A stretch of 64,000 bases of DNA from Haloprofundus salilacus (GCF_020150815.1 NZ_CP083723.1:2666001-2730000); one strand, 5' to 3'; shown: positions 44,324 to 53,388, numbered from the stretch's first letter. The notes: a model not told the origin generated them from the letters alone. Numbers and translations: made by a program.

Positions 44324-46552
44324 TCAGTCGGCCGTCGCCGGACGCGTATCCTCGCCGACCGACGACGCTCGCGCTTCTTTCGCGTCGAGCGCTTCGATGA
44401 GCAGTTCGGCCACGTCAACGATTTCGATGTCGTCTTCGAAGTCGCCGGTTTTTCTCCCGTCCTCGTACATCGTCATGCACATCGGACACGCGACGACGAA
44501 CTTTTCGACTGCCGAGCCCGCCTCGGTGTCTTCGAGCGCCTCGCGGAGTCGCTCCTCGCTCGGTTTCGGTTCCTCGTCGAACTCCATCCAGAGACCGCCA
44601 CCGCCGCCGCCGCAGCAGAACGAATCGGCGCGGTTGCGCGGCATCTCGTAGAGGTCGCAGCCCGTCGCTCGGATGATGTCGCGCGGGGCCTCGTACACGT
44701 CGTTGTAGCGGCCGAGGTGGCACGGGTCGTGGTAGGTGACTGTGTAGTCGAGTTCCGTCCCGTCGAGTCCGAGGCGACCGTCGCCGACGAGCTGCTCGAC
44801 GACCTGCGACCAGTGGTACACCGGAGTTTCGCCTCCCTGGTTCCAGTAGTCGTCGTACTCGAACGGCATCACGGGGTCGTCGGCGAACTCCGCGAAGTCG
44901 ATCTCGGGGTACTCGTTCTTCATCGTGTTGTACGAGTGCGGGTCCGTGCAGACGATTTTCTCGAACTCGCAGTCCTCGAACGTCTCGACGTGGTGGCCCG
45001 CCAGTTCGAGAAAGAGGAACTCCTCGCCGACGCGGCGGATGTCGTTGCCGTCGAACTTCTCGTCGTCGAAGAGGATGCCGAAGGAGACACCTGCGCGCTC
45101 GAACAGAGTGGCGAGCGAGCGCGCGACCTTCTTGTTGCGGTCGTCGTAGCTCGGGTAGTCGCCGACGTACCAGAGGAACTCGACCTCCTCCTCACGGGCG
45201 TCCGTAAGCTCGAAGTCGAGGTCGGCGGCCCAGTCGGCGCGCTTGCGCGGCGGGTCACCGAACGTGTTCCCCTTCTGCATCAAATTCCCAAAGACGTCCT
45301 GCATGTTCGACTGCACCGCGCCCTCGTCGGTGAGCTGGCGGTTCATCCGGGTGAACGAGGCGAGGTGCTCGATTTCGACTGGACAGGCATCCATGCAGGC
45401 CATGCAGGCCATGCACGACTCCATCGTCTCGGCGGCGACGACCGACTCACCGCCGTCGGCGATAATGGGTTTCTGCTCGGTCTCGCCGGCGTCAAGCGAC
45501 TCGCGGTAGCTCTTCAGGTCGAGGATTACGTCGCGCGGGTCGAGCGGCCGACCCGACGCTTTCGCGGGACAGACCGATGAGCAGCGACCGCACTTCGTGC
45601 AGGCGTCCTGATCGAGAATCTCCTTCCAGGAGAAGTCGTCGATGGATTCGGCGTTGACGTGGTCAAGGTCGGCAGGGACGCTCGGGAGGCGCTTCCCGGC
45701 CTTCTCGTCGCGGGTGACGACGTTGGCGAACGACGAGAGCATGTGGAACGGCTTGGCGTACGGAATCCACGCGATGAACCCGAGCGCGAGGAGCGCGTGG
45801 CTCCACCAGCCGAACCAGTAGAGCGACTCGGCTTGTCCGGCGGAGATCCCCGCGCCGTCGAACACCAGCGCGAGGAAGTAGCCGACGAAGCTCACCGTCT
45901 CGAAGTCGGGGAACCCGGTGCCGACGATGCGAAGTCCTTCGATAAGGTAGCCGCCGACGCCGAGCAGAAACAGCGTCCAGATGAACGCGTCGTCCTCGAG
46001 TGAGGTGTGTTTCCCCCAGAGACGGTCGTGGCGAACGCCGTAGCGTCGGTACAGCGCCATCCCGACGCCGACGACGAACAGGAAGCCCATCGCGTCCATC
46101 ACCAGCGAGTACGAGAGGTAGAAGTCGCCGACGAAGAACGACTCCCGACCGAGGAGTTTCGTCCAGATGTCCATGTCGACGGCGAGAATCGACGTACCGA
46201 TGAACAGCGTCAGAAAGCCCCAGAGGATGAACGCGTGCATCACGCCCGCGTAGAGGTCGCGATCGAACTGTTTCTCGTTCGAGAGGACGATTCGCGCCGC
46301 CGTCGTGACTCGCTCGGGGAGGTCCGCGAGGCGGTCGACGGGGTCCTCGCTCCCGCGAGTGTAGCGGGCGAACCGCTCGTAGACGCCGTAGGCGAAGACG
46401 AGGAGTACCAGCGCCGCCAGCCAGTAGAAGACCGCCTCGCCGACGTAGCTGATGGTCCAGAACGTCTCCCGCGTCGGCATCCCCGACTGCAGGAGCGTCG
46501 CTGGAGCGCCCGGAGACGGCCCGACTGTGCCGCCCACCTGCAAATCTATCAT
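44324..46552 (-). CDS. membrane Fe-S oxidoreductase (HdrD/EtfD-like)
   Basis: A 742-residue fusion. Residues 35-300 form about six transmembrane helices of NarI/HdrE type with His ligands for haem b (VMHAFILWGF and WWSHALLALGF). Two 4Fe-4S clusters follow (CTKCGRCSSVCP and CMACMACMDACP). Two CCG-type domains complete the protein. The first has lost its CCG Cys pair (CTDPHSYNTMKNEY); the second keeps DPCHLGRYN and FCCGGGGGG. Haloarchaea lack coenzyme M, so a true heterodisulfide role is unlikely. By analogy with EtfD-type proteins it may pass electrons from electron-transfer flavoprotein or acyl-CoA dehydrogenases to quinone. ATG at 46552. Confidence 0.87.
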   Translation of the reverse strand: MIDLQVGGTVGPSPGAPATLLQSGMPTRETFWTISYVGEAVFYWLAALVLLVFAYGVYERFARYTRGSEDPVDRLADLPERVTTAARIVLSNEKQFDRDLYAGVMHAFILWGFLTLFIGTSILAVDMDIWTKLLGRESFFVGDFYLSYSLVMDAMGFLFVVGVGMALYRRYGVRHDRLWGKHTSLEDDAFIWTLFLLGVGGYLIEGLRIVGTGFPDFETVSFVGYFLALVFDGAGISAGQAESLYWFGWWSHALLALGFIAWIPYAKPFHMLSSFANVVTRDEKAGKRLPSVPADLDHVNAESIDDFSWKEILDQDACTKCGRCSSVCPAKASGRPLDPRDVILDLKSYRESLDAGETEQKPIIADGGESVVAAETMESCMACMACMDACPVEIEHLASFTRMNRQLTDEGAVQSNMQDVFGNLMQKGNTFGDPPRKRADWAADLDFELTDAREEEVEFLWYVGDYPSYDDRNKKVARSLATLFERAGVSFGILFDDEKFDGNDIRRVGEEFLFLELAGHHVETFEDCEFEKIVCTDPHSYNTMKNEYPEIDFAEFADDPVMPFEYDDYWNQGGETPVYHWSQVVEQLVGDGRLGLDGTELDYTVTYHDPCHLGRYNDVYEAPRDIIRATGCDLYEMPRNRADSFCCGGGGGGLWMEFDEEPKPSEERLREALEDTEAGSAVEKFVVACPMCMTMYEDGRKTGDFEDDIEIVDVAELLIEALDAKEARASSVGEDTRPATAD

Positions 46553-46645
46553 ACTCAATCACCGGGGTACGGACCGGTTAAATCTTGCCACCCGTTTCGC
46601 CGTGCGAGAGCGTGAAGCGAGTGGGAGCCACAGACAGCGTGGCGG

Positions 46646-47350
46646 TCAGACGAGCGCCCACGCGGCAAGAACTGCCGCGACGGCAAATCCCAGCAGGTCG
46701 AGGCGGCCGAATCGGAGCGTCGGAAGCGTCGGGTTCCACGCGAAACAGCGGGCGCGGAGCGCGAGTGAGAGTCGGTCGGCTCGATCGAACGCGCGGTTCA
46801 GTCCCGCAGTCGTCGTAAGTCGAATCCGCTCCACGACCGGGCGCTCGTCGCCGAGTCGGGCGGCCATCGCCTCGCGCGTTCGTCGCACGTCCGAGAGCAG
46901 AAGCGGAAAGAACCGAAACACTAGCGCGATACCCATTCCGAGGAACTGCCCGAGTTTGCCGGGGACGGTGCGCTGGATGGCTGCTCTCGTGTCGCGGACG
47001 GGCGTCGACCGGACGTAGGCCGCGGTGACGAAGAGGACCAACAGCGCGCGATAGCTCGCGAGGGCAGGTTCGCGAGCGTCGGCGACAACTATCCACGGCG
47101 GCCCGAGCGTCAGCGCTGAGACGAGCGGTCCGGCGACGAGATACGGGAGGACGAACCGGTACTCTCGAACCGCCGTCGGCGGTGAGAGTCCCGCCGAGGC
47201 GAGAAGCGCAGCGGTCACTGCCGAGAGCACGAGGAGACCGCGAGGCGTCTCGTGGGCGAACGCGGCGGCGACGAAGGCGAACTGGACGAGCAGTTTCGTC
47301 CGCGGGTCGAGGCGGTGGGCGAGCGACTCGTCGGGGATGTAGCTCAGCAC
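46646..47350 (-). CDS. bioN: energy-coupling factor transporter transmembrane protein (BioN/EcfT)
   Basis: A 234-residue T component of an ECF transporter with five or more helices and the coupling-helix signature. Family features include LAHRLDPRTKLLVQFAFV at the N-terminus, MGIALVFRFFPLLLSDVRRT and RADRLSLALRARCF (Ala-Arg-Gly-like coupling motif). It links the BioY substrate subunit to the ATPase in the membrane. Start is GTG at 47348-47350; it overlaps the end of bioM by 7 bases, so the operon is tightly coupled. Confidence 0.87.
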   Translation of the reverse strand: MLSYIPDESLAHRLDPRTKLLVQFAFVAAAFAHETPRGLLVLSAVTAALLASAGLSPPTAVREYRFVLPYLVAGPLVSALTLGPPWIVVADAREPALASYRALLVLFVTAAYVRSTPVRDTRAAIQRTVPGKLGQFLGMGIALVFRFFPLLLSDVRRTREAMAARLGDERPVVERIRLTTTAGLNRAFDRADRLSLALRARCFAWNPTLPTLRFGRLDLLGFAVAAVLAAWALV

Positions 47351-48063
47351 GAGTCAGCAGGCGGGACGCGCACGTCGAGTTCGGCGAGCGACTCGCGAAC
47401 CGACGACGATTCGGGGTCGTCGTCGACGACGATTCGTCCCTCGACCATCCCTACGATCCGGTCGGCGAGCGAGAACAGGTCGCGAAGGTCGTGGGTGACG
47501 ACGACGACGCTCGTTCCCTCGGCGTGGAGCGCACGGAGGCGGTCGAGCACCGAGCGCCGCGCGGGTTCGTCGAGACCGGTGAACGGTTCGTCCAGTACGA
47601 GGTGCGTCGGTTCCATCGCCAGCGCGCCTGCGACGGCGACGCGTTCGCGCTCGCCGCCCGAGAGGTCGGCGACGCGGTCGTCTGTTCTTCCCGCTAGGTT
47701 CACCGCCGCGAGCGCGGCGTCGACGCGGCGGTCGATTTCGGTCCGCGGGAGACCGAGGTTCTCCGGGCCGAACGCCACGTCCGCGCCGACGGTCGCCGCG
47801 ACGAGTTGGTCGCGCGGGTCCTGAAACACCATGCCGACGGCGGTTCGGGCAGCGACTAAATCGTCACTCACGGGCGTCCCGTCTATCGACACCTCCCCGG
47901 AGTCCGGTTTGAGTAAGCCGTTGAAGTGGCGGACGAGCGTCGTCTTCCCCGATCCGTTCGCGCCGACGAGGAGGACGAACTCGCCGTCGTCGACGGTGAG
48001 CGAGACGTCGTCGACGGCGACGGTGTCGCCGTAGCGGTGCGAGAGGTTTCGGACCCGAATCAT
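47344..48063 (-). CDS. bioM: ECF transporter ATP-binding protein (BioM/EcfA)
   Basis: A 239-residue ABC ATPase. Walker A is VGANGSGKTTL (about 33-43), Q-loop GMVFQDPRDQ, signature LSGGERERVAVAGAL (about 133-147), Walker B HLVLDEPFTG, and H-loop VVVVTHD. It is the energising subunit with BioN and BioY. ATG at 48061-48063 directly touches the bioY stop codon TAG (48064-48066), so translation of the two genes is likely linked. Confidence 0.92.
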   Translation of the reverse strand: MIRVRNLSHRYGDTVAVDDVSLTVDDGEFVLLVGANGSGKTTLVRHFNGLLKPDSGEVSIDGTPVSDDLVAARTAVGMVFQDPRDQLVAATVGADVAFGPENLGLPRTEIDRRVDAALAAVNLAGRTDDRVADLSGGERERVAVAGALAMEPTHLVLDEPFTGLDEPARRSVLDRLRALHAEGTSVVVVTHDLRDLFSLADRIVGMVEGRIVVDDDPESSSVRESLAELDVRVPPADSC

Positions 48064-48648
48064 CTACGCGGCGGCGATGGCGTCCGAACGGACGACGCCG
48101 ACGGCGGCGGCTATCTTTAGCGCCTCGGCGGGGAGGAACGCCGCCGCGCCGACGGCGAACGCCTCGCCGACGCCGACGCCGAGGACGAACATTAATCCGG
48201 CCATCCCGAAGGCGTAGATGACGACGGTTCCGGCGACCATTGCGCTGACGAGCAGCGGCGTGCTCGCCGCGCGGTAGTCTCGGAGCGCGACGCCGCGGTG
48301 GACTACGACGCCGACGAGCGCGGCCGCGACCGGGTACGACCAGAGGTAACCGAGCGTCGGGTCCGCCAGCAGCGAGCCGAACCCGGCCGAGCCGCCCTCG
48401 AACACCGGGACGCCCGCGGCACCGGCGGCGAGATACAGCACCATCGCCGCGCCGCCCCAAACGGGGCCGAGCATAATTCCGGCGAGGAAGACGCCCAGAA
48501 CCTGTAACGTGACGGGTGCTGGCGAGAACGGATTCGGGAACGAGACGTACGCGAACGCGCCCATCAGCGCCGCGAACAGCGCGGCGCGGGCGACGTTCTT
48601 CGCCGTCTCGTCGCCGACGAGTTCGACGCCATCTGTCGATGTGGCCAT
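48064..48648 (-). CDS. bioY: biotin transporter substrate-binding protein BioY
   Basis: A 194-residue S component with six transmembrane helices. The BioY signature FPNPFSPAPVTLQVLGVFLA lies near residues 42-61, and GVPVFEGGSAGFG with TLGYLWSYPVAA follows. The gene is first in the bioY-bioM-bioN order, and the promoter carries a BirA-type operator, both of which support biotin uptake. ATG at 48648. No biosynthetic bio genes are in the window, so the cell may depend on uptake. Confidence 0.93.
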   Translation of the reverse strand: MATSTDGVELVGDETAKNVARAALFAALMGAFAYVSFPNPFSPAPVTLQVLGVFLAGIMLGPVWGGAAMVLYLAAGAAGVPVFEGGSAGFGSLLADPTLGYLWSYPVAAALVGVVVHRGVALRDYRAASTPLLVSAMVAGTVVIYAFGMAGLMFVLGVGVGEAFAVGAAAFLPAEALKIAAAVGVVRSDAIAAA

Positions 48649-48660
48649 GACTCGACTGTT

Positions 48661-48692
48661 TTGTAAACCTACTTTAACGCACTGGTTTACGA
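48661..48692. promoter_or_regulatory. BirA-type biotin operator overlapping the bioY promoter
   Basis: TTGTAAACC (48661-48669) and GGTTTACGA (48684-48692) are inverted half-sites, exact over seven bases and separated by 14. The published BirA consensus as I recall is TTGTAAACC-N14/15-GGTTTACAA. The spacer holds TTAAAG (minus-strand TATA) 24-28 bases before the bioY ATG, so repressor binding would block the promoter. The operator is seen; control by a haloarchaeal BirA with HTH domain is inferred. Confidence 0.85.
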
Positions 48693-48755
48693 TATTCCGG
48701 ATCCCGTGTGATTTGGCAGTAGGCTTTTGTACGCTAGGGATGTCTCATAGCCACC

Positions 48756-49355
48756 ATGGACGAGAAGACGGCGGAACTCCGGGATATCTTCATCGATACG
48801 ACCGGTTCGGACACCGTCACGGAGAGTCAGGAGGAGGAGCGGGGGTCCCTCTCTGAAGACGAGAAGCGCGTCGAGCGGCGACTCGACGAACTCGTCACGA
48901 GGATGCGGGATCGGTACGAATTCACGAATAACCTTGAAACCGGGACGCTCGTGCGGATCGTTCGCGGATTCTACGAGGAGCAGTCGGACGAGGAACTGGC
49001 GGCGGAACTGGGTCTCGACGAGTCCGAGGTGTTCGACGCGCGGATGGATCTCCACCTCGTGAGCGAGTCGGACCGCGACGCGCCGTTCGCGCTCGACGAA
49101 CTCCGGACGCTCGTCATCGACGACGTGCCAATGCGCGACCGGGCCGCCGAACTCGACAGCGACGAGGCGACCGTTCGCCGCTACTCAGCGATCGTCGAAG
49201 CCGACCAGCGGTCGACTCGGGCGAACGACCGCTTCCGCGACGAGTTCGCCGAACTGCTTACCGACTCGGACCTCTCAGCGCGCCTCGCCGAGACCGCCCG
49301 CGAGGACGGCCTGAAAGAGGCGACCGAAGACATCGAGACGAACGTTTCCTTCTAA
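48756..49355 (+). CDS. cmi4: conditioned medium-induced protein 4 (Cmi4)
   Basis: A 199-residue acidic helical protein. It starts MDEKTAELRDIFIDTTGSDT and has VERRLDELVTRMRDRYEFTN and EEQSDEELAAELGLDESEVF, a helix-turn-helix-like arrangement that later repeats as RDRAAELDSDEATVRRYSAI. I recognise it as Cmi4, named from haloarchaeal density-response studies. Two HTH-like units suggest a nucleic-acid-binding regulator. ATG at 48756; it is divergent from bioY. Confidence 0.87.
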   Translation: MDEKTAELRDIFIDTTGSDTVTESQEEERGSLSEDEKRVERRLDELVTRMRDRYEFTNNLETGTLVRIVRGFYEEQSDEELAAELGLDESEVFDARMDLHLVSESDRDAPFALDELRTLVIDDVPMRDRAAELDSDEATVRRYSAIVEADQRSTRANDRFRDEFAELLTDSDLSARLAETAREDGLKEATEDIETNVSF

Positions 49356-49359
49356 ACCG

Positions 49360-49480
49360 ACCTTTTTCTTCGTCGGGTTTCCTCGCGTGGCTCTGCTACG
49401 CTGCGGGAACCCTCCTCGAAAAACGGCGATGAAAAAGACCGCTCGCTCGGCTTCGGGCCTCGCTCGCGGTACGACGACTT
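49360..49480. repeat. dispersed intergenic repeat, copy 2
   Basis: The stretch after cmi4 starts ACCTTTTTCTTCGTCGGG and contains TCCTCGAAAAACGGCG and AAAAAGACCGCTCGCTCG, ending CTCGCGGTAC. It follows the same word order as 13107-13245 with about half the bases conserved. No gene is present between 49356 and 49563. Confidence 0.4.
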
Positions 49481-49563
49481 GGTAGACCTCTCCGGACAGC
49501 ACTAACCCGCAGACGCCATATTCGCCCGTACATTCAAATACCGGAACGGGACCAACCAATCGC

Positions 49564-50232
49564 GTGCCGACGTTCACCGAACTCGCGCGGGTGACGTACT
49601 GCCCGTGGCAGTTGTACTACGCTCGCCGCGACGACGAGCGCGGGCCGCCGCCGGAGGTCGCTGAAATTCGGGAGCTGGCATTTCGCTACGAGGAACTGCT
49701 GGACGCCGACGACGAGGCGATTCGAGAGCTTCCCATCGCAGTCGAACCCAATGAGTACCGCGGGGCGCTCGAACTGCTCCGCGAACGCGACAAGTGGACG
49801 GGACTCTGCAATCCCGCCGAACGTGGCCGCCTGCTCCGCGGGAGGGACGCCCGCGGCACCGCGCACAAGATTCTCCCGAGTGACCCGGTGGACGACCCAC
49901 CGATACCGACGCTCGTCTCGCCCGGAAACTCCCCGGAGCATGGGGTCTGGAAACCGCAGACGGTGCGCACCGTCGCCGCGGCCAAAGCCCTATCGTGGGA
50001 GGTAGAACGCGATATTCCGCGGGCGCTCGTCGAGTATCCGGCGGTCGGCGTCGTCCTAACGGTCCGGTCGACGACCCGAACGAAGGCGGCGTACTGAACT
50101 GCGGTTCGGACGGTCCGGTCGATAGACGGCCCGCCACCGCGACTCCGCGGGAGCGACAAGTGCGCGTCGTGCGAGTATCGGTCGAAGTGCGGCGTCAAGA
50201 GCCGGTCGCTCCGGTCGCTGTTCGGGCTGTGA
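49564..50232 (+). pseudogene. Cas4/Dna2-like Fe-S nuclease with in-frame stop
   Basis: The frame starts at GTG 49564 (VPTFTELARVTYCPWQLYYA) and runs to TGA at 50095-50097 after TTRTKAAY. The same frame then continues as TAVRTVRSIDGPPPRLRGSD and CASCEYRSKCGVKSRSLRSL, ending at TGA 50230-50232. The N-terminal Cys (CPWQL) and the three C-terminal Cys are the four iron-sulfur ligands of Cas4-type RecB nucleases, so the stop removes the cluster. A CGA-to-TGA change would explain it. No CRISPR locus is nearby; stand-alone Cas4-like genes are common in haloarchaea. It may be a nonsense allele or a sequencing error. Confidence 0.8.
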
Positions 50233-50287
50233 GCGCGAGCGCCGGGTAGCCCGCCGGCGTCGCGTCATTCCCGCGTCAGCCACGTCG

Positions 50288-50875
50288 TCACTCCCGCACC
50301 AACCACGCCTCGATGTCGTCGGCGCGCGCGCCGCGGCGGTGAATCACGTTCTCGCCCACGTCGACCACTGTGCTCTCGGTGCCGGGCGTCTCGCCGTCGT
50401 CGAGAACTGCGCCGACCGCGTCTCGGATTCGGGAGTCGAGCTCGTCGACGCGGCGGACGCTCCCGGCGCCGCTCCGGTTCGCACTCGTCGCCGTCAGCGG
50501 CGTCGGCGCGAGCGCGTCGAGGAGTTCCAGCGCCAGTTCGTGGTCCGGGACGCGGATACCGACGCGTTCGCGTCCCGCGGTGAGCGCGTCGGGGACCATC
50601 TGCCGTCGGGCGGTGACGACGGTGACCGGTCCAGGGAGGAACTCGCGCATGAACCGAATCTCACGCTCGGTCGGATCGGCGTACGACAGCGCCGCGTCGA
50701 CGGACGGTACGCCGAGCGATAGGGGGTTGTCGCGGGCGCGACCTTTCAACTCGAACACCCGCTCGACGGCGTCCGCGTCGAGGGCGTTCGCGCCGAGACC
50801 GTACACCGTCTCGGTAGGGTAGACGACTGCCTCGCCGCGTTCGACGGCGACGACGGCGTCGGCGAGAGTATCCAT
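50288..50875 (-). CDS. L-threonylcarbamoyladenylate synthase (Sua5/YrdC)
   Basis: A 195-residue enzyme that makes threonylcarbamoyl-AMP for the t6A37 modification of tRNAs. The YrdC core shows GEAVVYPTETVYGLGANALD (about 12-31), ELKGRARDNPLSL (KxR...NPL) and PTPLTATSANRSGAG (SAN motif). It has no C-terminal Sua5 domain, so it is the short YrdC form. ATG at 50875, about 27 bases after a T-rich minus-strand box. Confidence 0.93.
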   Translation of the reverse strand: MDTLADAVVAVERGEAVVYPTETVYGLGANALDADAVERVFELKGRARDNPLSLGVPSVDAALSYADPTEREIRFMREFLPGPVTVVTARRQMVPDALTAGRERVGIRVPDHELALELLDALAPTPLTATSANRSGAGSVRRVDELDSRIRDAVGAVLDDGETPGTESTVVDVGENVIHRRGARADDIEAWLVRE

Positions 50876-50926
50876 ACCAGTCGATTGCGGGTCGGACAAA
50901 AAAGCGTACTGCGTCTGCGTCGCGAT

Positions 50927-51436
50927 TCAGACGAGGTCGTCGATGGCCGCCTCGACCTCGTCGTAGTCGGGGAAGTCGGGCCACTCGCTGGCGACCCACG
51001 CGTACTCGACGGTCCGGTCGTCGTCGAGCAGGAACACCGCGGGTCGCGCCTCGCTCACGCCCGCCATCCCGTCGAGGTCGTTCTCGACGCCGTACTCCCG
51101 AGCGACGTCGTTCTGCGGGTCCGAAAACAGGGAGTACGCCATCCCCCGCTCCTTGATGAGCGTCTTGTGGTCGTACGGCGAGGAGATGGAGAGTCCGACG
51201 ACGGTGAGTTTCTCACCCCACTGTCGGTCGCGCATCTCGTTCCACATGTACGTCGCCGGGAACGCACCGTCCATCGGGTAGAAGACGAGGAGGACGGGGC
51301 CGTCGTCGGTGAGGTCCGACAGAGACGCGTCCTCCCAGTACTCGGCGTTGACGAGCGGACGGGTGAACTCCGGTGCCGTGTCGCCCACGTCGACGTGGTC
51401 GGTTTCGGGCAGGTCGACGACTTCGAAGTCGACCAT
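50927..51436 (-). CDS. peroxiredoxin-like (AhpC/TSA fold) protein without cysteine
   Basis: A 169-residue thioredoxin-fold protein of the AhpC/TSA superfamily: VDVGDTAPEFTRPLVNAEYW, VLLVFYPMDGAFPATYMWNE and FSDPQNDVAREYGVEND. The peroxidatic Cys expected in the FYPMDGTPVCT-type segment is absent, and the whole protein contains no cysteine. So it cannot act as a normal peroxidase and may be a binding or regulatory relative. ATG overlaps the stop of the glutaredoxin gene by one base, indicating translational coupling. Confidence 0.85.
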   Translation of the reverse strand: MVDFEVVDLPETDHVDVGDTAPEFTRPLVNAEYWEDASLSDLTDDGPVLLVFYPMDGAFPATYMWNEMRDRQWGEKLTVVGLSISSPYDHKTLIKERGMAYSLFSDPQNDVAREYGVENDLDGMAGVSEARPAVFLLDDDRTVEYAWVASEWPDFPDYDEVEAAIDDLV

Positions 51437-51711
51437 TACGCCGCACCCCCGCTCTCGGCGTTCCCGTACGTCTTGTCGAGATACTCGACGATGTTCGCCG
51501 ACTCCGACATCGTCAGTCCGGTGTTCTCGTCGACGATAGCCGGGACGGTGCGCTTCCCGGAGATTCGCTTGACGACGTTGCGCTGAGAGTGCATTGGTTC
51601 GACGAACCGCGACCGGTAGTCGAGGTCGTACTCGTGGAGTTTGCGGACGACGCGCTCACAGTACGGACAGGCCTGCAGTCGGTACAGGGTAATCGCTGGT
51701 TCGTCGGACAT
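51436..51711 (-). CDS. glutaredoxin/GST N-terminal-like protein
   Basis: A 91-residue thioredoxin fold with active site QACPYCERV (CPYC, about residues 15-18), the cis-Pro segment KRTVPAIVDENTG and SESANIVEYLDKTYG as in glutathione S-transferase N-domains. Haloarchaea use gamma-glutamylcysteine instead of glutathione, so it may be a glutaredoxin working with that thiol. It forms a two-gene operon with the cysteine-free redoxin. Confidence 0.88.
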   Translation of the reverse strand: MSDEPAITLYRLQACPYCERVVRKLHEYDLDYRSRFVEPMHSQRNVVKRISGKRTVPAIVDENTGLTMSESANIVEYLDKTYGNAESGGAA

Positions 51712-51814
51712 ACCATCGAGTAGGGGCGTTCGGGGCCTAAGCCCTTCGCTCGCGGAACCCGTCTGCAGGGGAGGACAACTCTTAATTCGGGTCCATGATA
51801 AAGATACGTGTCAC

Positions 51815-53233
51815 ATGGGTTTGCCGCTGCTACATACGACTCATTCTCTGCCTCTTCAGTCCGCTCAAGCAATCGGTCCAGTGCCGGTTAACTCGACGAC
51901 TGTCTTCATCGGCGGCGTGGTAACCATCGGGATTCTCATCACGCTCTCGGCGTTCTTCTCGTCCTCCGAGATAGCGATGTTCTCGCTGGCGAAACACCGC
52001 ATCGACTCGCTCGTCGACGATAACGTCCCGAACGCGGAGACGGTGCAGTCGCTGAAAGAGAACCCCCACCGCCTCCTGGTGACGATTCTCGTCGGCAACA
52101 ACATCGTCAACATCGCGATGTCCTCCATAACGACCGGGCTGTTGGGATACTACCAGTTCAGCGGTCTCGAATCGGTCCTCATTTCGACGCTCGGCATCAC
52201 GACGCTCGTCCTGCTCTTCGGCGAGAGCGCGCCGAAGTCCTACGCGGTGGAAAACACCGAGTCGTGGGCGCTGCGCATCGCTCGCCCGCTGAAGTACTCC
52301 GAGTACGTGCTCTACCCGCTCGTCATCTTCTTCGACTACCTGACGCGGGTCGTCAACCGGTTCACCGGCGGACAGTCCTCCATCGAGTCGTCGTACATCA
52401 CCCGCGACGAGATTCAGGACATGATAGAGACCGGAGAGCGCGAGGGCGTCATCGAGGAGGAAGAACGCGAGATGCTCGACCGCATCTTCCGCTTCACCAG
52501 CACCATCGCCAAGGAGGTGATGACGCCGCGTCTCGACGTAACGGCCGTGCCGAAAGACGCGACCATCGACGAGGCCATCGAGACGTGTGTACAGGCCGAC
52601 CACGAGCGAATCCCCGTCTACGACGGTAACCTCGACAACATCATCGGCATCGTCAATGTGCGCGACCTCGTCCGCGAGAAGCACTACGGCGAGGGCGGTA
52701 ACAGCCTCGACAACGTAGTCAAACCGACGCTGCACGTCCCCGAGTCGAAGAACGTCGACGAGCTGCTGGCGGAGATGCAGGACAACCGCCTCCAGATGGT
52801 CGTCGTCATCGACGAGTTCGGTACTACCGAGGGCATCATCACGCTCGAAGACGTCGCCGAGGAGATCGTCGGCGACATCCTCGAAGGCGACGAGGAGGAG
52901 GCGTTCGACACCGTCGACGAGCGGACGACGCTCGTTCGCGGCGAGGTCAACATCGACGAGGTGAACGAGGTGCTCGACCTCGAACTGCCGGAGGGCGAGG
53001 AGTTCGAGACGCTCGCCGGGTTCATCTTCAACCGAGCGGGACGACTCGTCGAGGAGGGTGAGGAGATAGAGTACGACGGCGTCGTCATCCACATCGAGGA
53101 GGTCGACAACACCCGCATCATGCGGGCGCGCATCACGACGCCGGAGTCGGCCGCGAACGACGACGAAGACGGGTCGGACGAGTTCGACGAGGCCGATCAA
53201 CCGTCAGAAACCGACCAACCGTCACGAACCTAA
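51815..53233 (+). CDS. CNNM/CorC-family membrane protein (DUF21, CBS pair, CorC_HlyC)
   Basis: A 472-residue protein. DUF21 with three to four transmembrane helices (about 30-205; GESAPKSYAVENTESW is the conserved segment) is followed by two CBS domains (about 235-360; MTPRLDVTAV and DEFGTTEGIITLEDVAEEI) and a CorC/HlyC domain (about 370-455; ETLAGFIFNRAGRL). Relatives act in magnesium or cobalt efflux. The tail is Asp/Glu-rich. ATG at 51815 is preferred to the earlier in-frame start. Confidence 0.93.
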   Translation: MGLPLLHTTHSLPLQSAQAIGPVPVNSTTVFIGGVVTIGILITLSAFFSSSEIAMFSLAKHRIDSLVDDNVPNAETVQSLKENPHRLLVTILVGNNIVNIAMSSITTGLLGYYQFSGLESVLISTLGITTLVLLFGESAPKSYAVENTESWALRIARPLKYSEYVLYPLVIFFDYLTRVVNRFTGGQSSIESSYITRDEIQDMIETGEREGVIEEEEREMLDRIFRFTSTIAKEVMTPRLDVTAVPKDATIDEAIETCVQADHERIPVYDGNLDNIIGIVNVRDLVREKHYGEGGNSLDNVVKPTLHVPESKNVDELLAEMQDNRLQMVVVIDEFGTTEGIITLEDVAEEIVGDILEGDEEEAFDTVDERTTLVRGEVNIDEVNEVLDLELPEGEEFETLAGFIFNRAGRLVEEGEEIEYDGVVIHIEEVDNTRIMRARITTPESAANDDEDGSDEFDEADQPSETDQPSRT

Positions 53234-53388
53234 TACGTATCGGCGTGGAGTCGGAACAGTGAGTTCTGCCCGTCGTCGCCTCCTTACCGCCGTCGCGTTC
53301 TCGACCCATCGTACTCCGGGGACTCGCCGGATCGGATCGCTGATTGCGTCAGTTTCTCCCACCCGCGCGCCGGCGGAGAGAGAGAGAG

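Noticed and set aside
50095-50097. TGA as selenocysteine in the Cas4-like gene
   Set aside because: Haloarchaea are not known to use selenocysteine, no SECIS-like hairpin is evident and the site is not a catalytic Cys position.
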